Source: Camelimonas abortus
GTDB lineage: Bacteria > Pseudomonadota > Alphaproteobacteria > Rhizobiales > Beijerinckiaceae
NCBI RefSeq assembly: GCF_042647165.1
Contig: NZ_JBHRUV010000039.1
Strand: one strand, 5' to 3'
Length of the DNA: 5,633 bases
A program made the translations under genes and the position numbers. Under the pieces are notes generated by a model. The model had not been told where the DNA came from. It searched no databases and saw only the letters and a list, made by a program, of their open reading frames with translations. Below, in pieces: positions 1 through 5,633 of this stretch; position 1 is the first letter of the stretch; each line of letters opens with the position of its first letter.

Positions 1-3000
1 GCCTGCGCGGCGACGCCGCCGCCGCGGCCTACGCCGCCTACCAGCGCGCGCCGGAGCGCGCCCCCAGGGCGGCGCATCTGGCGCTGCTCGGGGCGGCGCT
101 GGCGGCGGCGGGCGCATGGCGGCCCGCCCTGGACGCCTACGCCGCCTCGCTGGCGCTGGAGAACAATCCCGCCGTCGCCGAAACCTGGCGGGCGCTGCGC
201 GAGCGGCGCGGTTTCCGCGTCACCGGCTACAGGGTCGATTCCGATTCCGCGTCGCCGCGGGCGTGCTTCACCTTCTCCGATCCGCTGGCCCGCGGACGCG
301 TCGACTTCGCCCCCTATGTGGCCGTGACCGGCGCCGCCGGCGCCGCGGTGAGCGCCGAAGACTCGCAGCTGTGCGTGGACGGGCTGAAGCACGGCCAGAG
401 CTATGGCGTGGTGCTGCGCCAGGGGCTGCCCTCGGCCGTGGGCGAGACGCTGCTGGCGAACGCCGATTACCAGATCTACGTGCGCGACCGCGCCCCCTCC
501 GTGCGGTTCACCGGCCGCAATTACGTGCTGCCGCGCATGGGGCAGGAGGGGATTCCCGTGGTCTCCGTCAACACCAGCGCGGTGCAGATCGAGCTGGCGC
601 GCATCGGCGACCGCGCGCTGCTGCCCACGGTGCGCTCGGGCTCCTTCCTGTCGCAGCTGTCGCGCCACGGCATCGACCAGGTGATCGACACCACGGGCCA
701 GAAGATCTGGTCCGGCGAGCTGGAGGTGAAGTCGCCGCAGCTCAACGCCGACGTCATCACCGCCTTTCCGGTGCACGCGGCGGTGGGGCGGCTGCAGCCG
801 GGCGTCTATGTCATGACCGCGCGGCCGGCCGCCGCCGCGCCGCTGGCTGGCGACGACGACTACGGCGACCGCGCCACCCAGTGGTTCGTGGTCTCTGACC
901 TCGGTCTCACCGCCGTCTCCACGGACAATGGCGTGCGCGTGCTGGTGCGCTCGCTGGCCACGGCGCGGCCGGTGGCGGGCGTCGAGGTGCGGCTGCTGGC
1001 CCGCAACAACGAGGTGCTGGCGACGCGCGCTACCGGCCCCGACGGCGGCGTCACCTTCGATCCCGGCCTCGCCCGCGGCAGGGGCGGCATGGCGCCGGGC
1101 ATGGTGGTGGCCAGCGGTCCGGACGGCGACTACAACTTCCTCGACCTGGAGCAGACTCCCTTTGATCTCACCGACCGCGGCGATCGCGGCCGGCCGGCGC
1201 CGGGCGCGCTCGACGCCTATGTCTTCCCCGAACGCGGCGTCTACCGCCCGGGCGAGACCGCGTTCATCACCGCCATGCTGCGCGACAACCGCGGGATCGC
1301 CGTCACGGGCGCGCCGCTGACCCTGGTGGTGCGCCGCCCGGACGGCGTCGAATACCGCCGCGACGCCGTGAAGGACGAGGGCCTCGGCGGCCGCTCCCTC
1401 GCCGTGCCGCTGCTCTCCGGCGCCCAGGCGGGCGTGTGGCGGGTGCTCGCCTACGCCGACCCCAGGGGCGAGCCGGTGGGCGAAACCGCCTTTCTTGTCG
1501 AGGATTACACGCCCGAGCGCCTCGAGGTGACGGCGACGCCGGCCGCCGCGGCGCTGAAACCGGGCGCGCCGGCCCGCATCGACGTCGCCGCCCGCTATCT
1601 CTATGGCGCGCCGGGTTCCGGCCTTGCGCTGTCCGGCGAGGTCACCGTCGGCAAGGCGGAGGCCAGCGCGGTGAAGGGGCTGGAGGGTTACGCCGTCGGC
1701 GTCGACAGCGAGGAGGTGGAGCCGGCGACCGCCGAATTCGACGACCTTGGCCGCACCGACGGCGCCGGCCGCGCCGGGGCGGTCGTGCCAGTGCCCGAGG
1801 TTACGGCGGCGCGGCCGCTGCAGGCGAAGGTGACGCTGCGGGTGAGCGAGGACGGCGGCCGCGCCGTGGCCCGCACGGTGACGCTGCCCATCCTGCCGGC
1901 GGGGCCGGTGATCGGCGTGAAGAAGCTGTTCGGCGACCTGTCCGCCGGCGCGATGGCCGCGTTCGACGTCGTCATGGCGCAGCCGGACGGAACGCGGCTG
2001 CGGAAACGGCTGCGATGGAGTCTCTACCGGGTGGAGCGCCGCTACCAGTGGTTCAACGCCGGCGGCTCGTGGAATTTCGAGCCGGTGAAGACCACCCGCC
2101 GCGTCGCTGACGGAACGGTGGAGACCACGCCGGAGGCGCCGGCGCGCGTCGCCGCGCCTGTCGACTGGGGCGCATGGCGGCTGGAGGTCGCCGCTGATGA
2201 CGGTGAGGCCGCGCTCACCAGCGTCTCCTTCGGCGTCGGCTACGGCGGCGAAGGCGGGGCCGACGTCCCGGACGCGCTCGAGCTGACCCTCAACCGCCCG
2301 GACCAGAGCGGCGGCGAGGTGCTGGAGGCGCGCATCCGCTCCGGCTTCGCCGGCACGGCCACGCTGATGGTCGTCACCGACCGGGTGGCGCATGAGCAGG
2401 CGGTGTCGCTTGACGCCGGCGGAACCACGGTGAAGGTTCCCGTGCGCGACGCGTGGGGGCCGGGCGCATGGGCGCTGGCCTTCGCCCACCGGCCGCTGGA
2501 CGTGGAGGCCAGGCGCATGCCCGGGCGGGCCGTGGGCCTCGCCTGGTTCAGCGTCGACCGCGCCAGCCGCGAGCTGGCGGTGAAGCTGGAGACGCCGGCG
2601 CAGATCCGGCCGCGCGGCCAGCTCGCCGTTCCGGTGACGCTCGCCGGCCTGCAGCCGGGGGAGGAGGCGTTCGTCACCGTCGCCGCGGTGGACGTGGGCA
2701 TCCTCAACCTCACCCGCTACGAGCCGCCGCAGCCGCAGGCGCACTATCTGGGCCAGCGGCGGCTGGGCGCGGCGGCGCGCGATCTTTACGGCTATCTGAT
2801 CGACGGCATGCAGGGGGCGCCCGGCGCGCTGCGCTCCGGCGGCGACGCCGCCGTGACCATGCACGGCGATCCGCCGACCCAGGCGCCGCTCGCCCGCTAT
2901 TCCGGCGTGGTGAAGGTGGGGCCGGACGGCCGCGCCGTGGTGACTTTCGACATTCCGGCCTTCAACGGCGCCCTGCGGGTGATGGCCACCGCCTGGAGCG

Positions 3001-4886
3001 CGCGGCGGGTCGGCTCGGCCAGCGCCGACGTCATCGTGCGCGATCCGGTGGCGATCCTTCCCACCGCGCCGCGCTTCCTCGCCATCGGCGACCGGTCGCG
3101 CGTGCACGTGAAGGTGGACAATGTGGACGGGCCGGCCGGCGACTATGAGGTGACGGTGACGGCGGACGGTCCGGCCGAGGCGCCGGCCGGCGCGCTGAAG
3201 CGCCGCGTCACCCTCGCTAGGGGCGCGGCGGCCGCCTTCGACATTCCGGTCGTCGCCCGGGCCCCCGGCGTGGCCAGTTTCGCCATCGCCGTGAAGGGCC
3301 AGGGAGTGGAGGCGGAGCAGACGGTCTCCTTCCGCGTCCAGCCCGGCCAGCCGGCGCTGGCGCGCCGCATGGCGCGCCCGCTGCCGCCCGGCGCGGCGGT
3401 GGAGCTGGGCGCGGACCTGCTGGCGACCATTGTTCCGGGAACCGGCGTGGCGTCGGTGGCGGCCACGCGCTTCGCCGCCCTCGACGCGCCGGCGCTGCTG
3501 CAGGCGCTGGAGACCTATCCTTACGGCTGCACCGAACAGACGGTGAGCCGCGCCCTGCCGCTGCTGCAGGCTGACGCCGTCGCCGCCATGCGCCCGGCGC
3601 TGACCCGCGAACGGATCGACGCCCAGGTGAACGAGGCCATCGCCCGGGTGCTGTCGCGCCAGGATTCCGCCGGCTCCTTCGGCCTGTGGGCGCCAGGCGG
3701 CGACGACCTGTGGCTCGACGCCTATGTCGCCGATTTCCTCACCCGGGCGCGCGAGCGGGGCTACGCCGTGCCGCAGCAGCCCTTCCTGCTGGCGCTGGAG
3801 CGGCTGCGCAACGCCGTGGCCAGTCTTGACGGCTTCAGCCGGGAGACCAGCGACGGCCTCGCCTACGCCGTCTATGTGCTGGCCCGCAACGGCAGGCCGG
3901 TGATGGGCGACCTGCGCTATCTCGCCGACACGAAGCTGGATGAATTCGCCACGCCGCTGGGGCGCGCCCAGGTGGCGGCGGCGCTGGCGCTGCTGGGCGA
4001 CCGGGTGCGGGCGGCGGCCGCCTTCGCCAGGGCGGCGGAGGCGCTCGCCGCCGGCCGCGACGACGGCTGGCGGCCTGATTACGGCTCGCGGCTGCGCGAC
4101 GGCGCCGCCCTCATCGCCCTCGCCATGGAGGCGGGCATGGACGGCGCCACGGTGCAGAAGGCCGTGGCGGTGGTGGACGGGGCCCGCGCCGTCACCGCCC
4201 GGCCCAGCACCCAGGAAAACGCCTGGCTGCTGATGGCGGCCATGGCCATGGAGAAGGAGTCGCGCCGGCTGCGCCTGAGCGTCGACGGGGCGGAGCGCTC
4301 CGGCCCGCTGTTCGCCAGCCTTGACGCCGCGGCCCTGGCGAAGCCGGTCCGCATCGTCAACACCGGCGACGTTCCGGCGCAGCTGGTGATCACGGTCTCG
4401 GGCAATCCGTCGGCGCCGGAGCCGCCGCTGGCCCGCGGCTACCGGATCGAGCGCGGCTACTACCGCCTCGACGGAACCCGGGTCGATCCCGCCCGCGTGC
4501 GGCAGAACGAGCGCCTCGTGGTGATGCTGCGCATCACCGAGCAGGAGACCCGCGACGCCCGCCTGCTGGTGGTGGACCACCTGCCGGCCGGCCTGGAGAT
4601 CGAAAATCCGAAGCTGGTGGACGGCGCCGCCCTGCCGGCCTTCGCCTTCGCCGACGCGGACCGCGTCGAACCCGCGGCCACGGAGTATCGCGACGACCGT
4701 TTCGTGGCGGCCTATGAGCGGCGCCAGGGCCAGCCGGCCTTCATCAACGTGGGCTATGTCGTGCGGGTGGCTTCGCCGGGGGCGTTCGTCCATCCGCCGG
4801 CGGTGGTTGAGGACATGTACCGGCCCGACCGCTTCGGCCGCACCGCCTCCGGCATGATGACCGTGGAGCCGGCGACGTCGCCGTAA
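1..4886 (+). CDS. Bacterial alpha-2-macroglobulin family protein, thioester-containing (YfhM type), 5'-partial
   Basis: Predicted periplasmic protease trap: a protease cuts the bait segment, the protein changes shape and an internal thioester covalently captures the attacker. The frame is open from the left edge (codons start at nt 3; residue number = nt/3), so the true start, signal peptide and any lipobox lie upstream. Visible order, with approximate residues: TPR-like Ala-rich helices 1-72; first macroglobulin (MG) domains from 73, with GFRVTGYRVDSDSASPRACF and QLCVDGLKHG; bMG3-like 300-393; MG2 404-500 (YVFPERGVYRPGE); further MG domains 500-750; bait-flanking domain 760-907; bait segment 927-962; A2M core domain 963-1055; thioester domain 1139-1430 with YPYGCTEQ (Cys1176); C-terminal bMG10-like domain 1443-1627 ending in DMYRPDRFGRTASGMM. 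E. coli YfhM is about 1650 residues, so the 1627 seen here plus a missing N-terminus suggests a longer alphaproteobacterial form. The intact thioester and downstream pbpC favour YfhM over the thioester-less YfaS type. Family assignment is very secure; protease trapping is inferred from the family. Confidence 0.96.
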   Translation, partial: LRGDAAAAAYAAYQRAPERAPRAAHLALLGAALAAAGAWRPALDAYAASLALENNPAVAETWRALRERRGFRVTGYRVDSDSASPRACFTFSDPLARGRVDFAPYVAVTGAAGAAVSAEDSQLCVDGLKHGQSYGVVLRQGLPSAVGETLLANADYQIYVRDRAPSVRFTGRNYVLPRMGQEGIPVVSVNTSAVQIELARIGDRALLPTVRSGSFLSQLSRHGIDQVIDTTGQKIWSGELEVKSPQLNADVITAFPVHAAVGRLQPGVYVMTARPAAAAPLAGDDDYGDRATQWFVVSDLGLTAVSTDNGVRVLVRSLATARPVAGVEVRLLARNNEVLATRATGPDGGVTFDPGLARGRGGMAPGMVVASGPDGDYNFLDLEQTPFDLTDRGDRGRPAPGALDAYVFPERGVYRPGETAFITAMLRDNRGIAVTGAPLTLVVRRPDGVEYRRDAVKDEGLGGRSLAVPLLSGAQAGVWRVLAYADPRGEPVGETAFLVEDYTPERLEVTATPAAAALKPGAPARIDVAARYLYGAPGSGLALSGEVTVGKAEASAVKGLEGYAVGVDSEEVEPATAEFDDLGRTDGAGRAGAVVPVPEVTAARPLQAKVTLRVSEDGGRAVARTVTLPILPAGPVIGVKKLFGDLSAGAMAAFDVVMAQPDGTRLRKRLRWSLYRVERRYQWFNAGGSWNFEPVKTTRRVADGTVETTPEAPARVAAPVDWGAWRLEVAADDGEAALTSVSFGVGYGGEGGADVPDALELTLNRPDQSGGEVLEARIRSGFAGTATLMVVTDRVAHEQAVSLDAGGTTVKVPVRDAWGPGAWALAFAHRPLDVEARRMPGRAVGLAWFSVDRASRELAVKLETPAQIRPRGQLAVPVTLAGLQPGEEAFVTVAAVDVGILNLTRYEPPQPQAHYLGQRRLGAAARDLYGYLIDGMQGAPGALRSGGDAAVTMHGDPPTQAPLARYSGVVKVGPDGRAVVTFDIPAFNGALRVMATAWSARRVGSASADVIVRDPVAILPTAPRFLAIGDRSRVHVKVDNVDGPAGDYEVTVTADGPAEAPAGALKRRVTLARGAAAAFDIPVVARAPGVASFAIAVKGQGVEAEQTVSFRVQPGQPALARRMARPLPPGAAVELGADLLATIVPGTGVASVAATRFAALDAPALLQALETYPYGCTEQTVSRALPLLQADAVAAMRPALTRERIDAQVNEAIARVLSRQDSAGSFGLWAPGGDDLWLDAYVADFLTRARERGYAVPQQPFLLALERLRNAVASLDGFSRETSDGLAYAVYVLARNGRPVMGDLRYLADTKLDEFATPLGRAQVAAALALLGDRVRAAAAFARAAEALAAGRDDGWRPDYGSRLRDGAALIALAMEAGMDGATVQKAVAVVDGARAVTARPSTQENAWLLMAAMAMEKESRRLRLSVDGAERSGPLFASLDAAALAKPVRIVNTGDVPAQLVITVSGNPSAPEPPLARGYRIERGYYRLDGTRVDPARVRQNERLVVMLRITEQETRDARLLVVDHLPAGLEIENPKLVDGAALPAFAFADADRVEPAATEYRDDRFVAAYERRQGQPAFINVGYVVRVASPGAFVHPPAVVEDMYRPDRFGRTASGMMTVEPATSP
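2781..2888 (+). other. Probable bait region of the alpha-2-macroglobulin
   Basis: This segment encodes about 36 residues between the bait-flanking domain (ending near VAAVDVGILNLTRYEPP) and the A2M core domain (starting LARYSGVVKVGPDG). In this family the exposed protease-cleavable bait lies at this junction. The peptide is rich in Gly, Ala and Pro, with one Arg (ALRSGGD) and two Met residues, which suits a flexible linker. The part up to RSGGD resembles a sequence I remember as conserved among alphaproteobacterial homologues, so the freely cleavable stretch may be only the portion after it. Boundaries are estimated from sequence order, not from a structure. Confidence 0.6.
3528..3539 (+). 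other. Thioester motif CTEQ of the alpha-2-macroglobulin
   Basis: The codons tgc acc gaa cag encode Cys-Thr-Glu-Gln within YPYGCTEQTVSR. In A2M and complement proteins the Cys and Gln side chains of CxEQ form the internal beta-cysteinyl-gamma-glutamyl thioester that bonds covalently to the captured protease. All required residues are present, so the trap is predicted to be chemically competent. The preceding Tyr-Pro-Tyr-Gly is also typical of bacterial members. Downstream helices (GSFGLWAPGGDDLWLDAYVADFLTRA) match the expected alpha/alpha-toroid fold of the thioester domain. Confidence 0.95.
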
Positions 4887-4909
4887 GCGGGGCGGGGCCA
4901 GGGAAAAGC

Positions 4910-4917
4910 AGGGGAAG
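4910..4917 (+). promoter_or_regulatory. Ribosome binding site of pbpC
   Basis: The purine run AGGGGAAG ends six bases before the ATG at 4924, a good Shine-Dalgarno position. It lies in the 37-base gap after the A2M stop codon (TAA, 4884-4886). The gap shows no hairpin with a T-tract and no clear promoter, so pbpC is probably read from the A2M transcript with its own translation start. This site supports the ATG at 4924 as the start. Confidence 0.7.
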
Positions 4918-4923
4918 CGACGC

Positions 4924-5633
4924 ATGCCTGCGCGCCCGCCAGATCCGCCGCCGCCCGCCGGCCGGCCGCTCCGCCGCTGGCGGCGGCGGCTCGCCCTCGC
5001 CGGCTGCGCCGCCGCGCCGGCGCTGGCCGGGGCGGCGCTGGCGCTGGAGCGTTACGTCGCCGCCCTCGGGCCTCCTGACCTGTCCGTGCTGGAGCGGCGG
5101 TCGGCCCTTGCGCTTGACCGCGACGGCCAGCTGCTGCGCGCCTTCGCCGCCGCGGACGGGCGCTGGCGGTTGCCGGTGACCGCCGACGCCGTCGACCCGC
5201 AGTTCCTTAAACTGCTCAAGGTCTATGAGGACCAGCGTTTCGACTCGCATCCGGGCGTCGATCCGCTGGGGCTGGCGCGGGCCGCCTGGCAGCTGCTGCG
5301 CCATGGCCGCGTCGTCTCCGGCGCCTCCACGCTGAGCATGCAGACGGCGCGGCTGCTGGAGCCGCGCGCCCCGCGCAGCCTCTCCGCCAAGCTGCGCCAG
5401 ATGGTCCGCGCCGTGCAGCTGGAGCGGCGTCTGGGCAAGCAGGGCGTGCTCGCCGCCTATCTGACGCTCGCCCCCTATGGCGGCAACATCGAGGGCGTGC
5501 GCGCCGCTTCGCTCATCTATTTCGGCAAGGAGCCGGCGCGGCTGTCCACGGCGGAGGCCGCGCTGCTGGCGGCGCTGCCGCAGTCGCCGGAGGCGCGCCG
5601 TCCGGACCGCCATCCCGGCTCCGCGGCGCGCGC
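4924..5633 (+). CDS. pbpC: Penicillin-binding protein 1C, N-terminal part (GT51 peptidoglycan glycosyltransferase), 3'-partial
   Basis: Inner-membrane, periplasm-facing enzyme that polymerises lipid II into glycan strands. The window shows 236 residues and the frame runs open off the right edge. Residues 1-22 are Pro- and Arg-rich and cytoplasmic. Residues 23-41 are an Ala/Leu-rich hydrophobic segment that fits an uncleaved signal anchor. The GT51 domain follows: YEDQRFDSHPGVDP at 101-114 carries the expected catalytic Glu102; GASTLSMQTAR starts at 133; KLRQMVRAVQLERRLGK starts at 156; LAPYGGNIEGVRAASLIYFGKEP starts at 182; and LSTAEAALLAALPQSPEARRPDR follows. LAPYGGN and PQSPEARRPDR distinguish PBP1C from PBP1A/1B, which usually have a YLN-type motif there. 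The transpeptidase domain and the PBP1C-specific C-terminal domain should lie downstream and cannot be checked. The adjacent A2M gene fits the known yfhM-pbpC pairing. E. coli PBP1C is known mainly as a transglycosylase. The assignment is secure from motifs plus context. Confidence 0.94.
   Translation, partial: MPARPPDPPPPAGRPLRRWRRRLALAGCAAAPALAGAALALERYVAALGPPDLSVLERRSALALDRDGQLLRAFAAADGRWRLPVTADAVDPQFLKLLKVYEDQRFDSHPGVDPLGLARAAWQLLRHGRVVSGASTLSMQTARLLEPRAPRSLSAKLRQMVRAVQLERRLGKQGVLAAYLTLAPYGGNIEGVRAASLIYFGKEPARLSTAEAALLAALPQSPEARRPDRHPGSAAR

Noticed and set aside
318..320. GTG at 318 as the start of the A2M gene
   Set aside because: The same frame is open back to nt 3 and upstream codons encode clear family sequence (GFRVTGYRVDSDSASPRACFTFSDPL) in the first macroglobulin domain. 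The GTG is an internal valine and the gene starts outside the window.
116..898. Second-frame open frame of 260 codons inside the A2M gene
   Set aside because: The translation is an Arg/Ala/Gly-rich string typical of an out-of-phase reading of GC-rich coding DNA, while the overlapping frame encodes conserved A2M domains.
4887..4923. Possible terminator or promoter between the two genes
   Set aside because: The 37-base gap is G-rich with no inverted repeat, no T-tract and no recognisable -35/-10 pair; it holds only the Shine-Dalgarno sequence.
4744..5613. Antisense open frame of 289 codons covering the A2M end and pbpC
   Set aside because: Its product is low-complexity, rich in Arg, Gln, Gly and Ala, with no recognisable domain, and it lies opposite two well-supported genes. 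Long antisense frames are expected by chance in DNA this GC-rich.
1..5633. GC-rich near-repeats such as runs of gcggcg and gccgcc as repeat elements
   Set aside because: They reflect Ala, Gly, Pro and Arg codons in strongly GC3-biased genes; no ordered direct or inverted repeat unit is apparent.

Overview
The window is a very GC-rich stretch that is almost fully coding and reads in one direction. It holds most of a giant bacterial alpha-2-macroglobulin (A2M) gene and the first third or so of a pbpC gene for penicillin-binding protein 1C. GC is clearly high, above 70% by eye. Codon use is strongly GC3-biased. Protein signatures such as GFRVTGYRVDSDSASPRACF, GQRRLG..RDLYGYLIDGMQG..RSGGD and LAPYGGNIEGVRAASLIYFGKEP look like Alphaproteobacteria, probably of the Rhizobiales type. 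That lineage call comes from remembered family patterns, not from a search.

Layout: Nucleotides 1-4886 are one open frame (codons begin at 3) that enters from the left edge with no visible start. It encodes 1627 residues: a TPR-like helical N-terminal part, a string of macroglobulin beta-sandwich domains, a bait-region segment, a thioester domain with an intact CTEQ motif, and a C-terminal macroglobulin domain. A 37-base gap with a good Shine-Dalgarno sequence and no terminator follows. From 4924 to the right edge is the N-terminus of PBP1C: a membrane anchor plus most of the GT51 transglycosylase domain. Its transpeptidase domain lies beyond the window.

How they work together: the yfhM-pbpC pairing is known from E. 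coli and many other Gram-negatives. The thioester A2M is thought to trap foreign proteases that reach the periplasm, while PBP1C polymerises glycan strands, possibly for wall repair after the same attack. The gene order, same strand and short gap here support co-transcription. I see no RNA genes, mobile elements, CRISPR arrays or transfer signs. The system is a known one; the points worth a second look are details within the two proteins.
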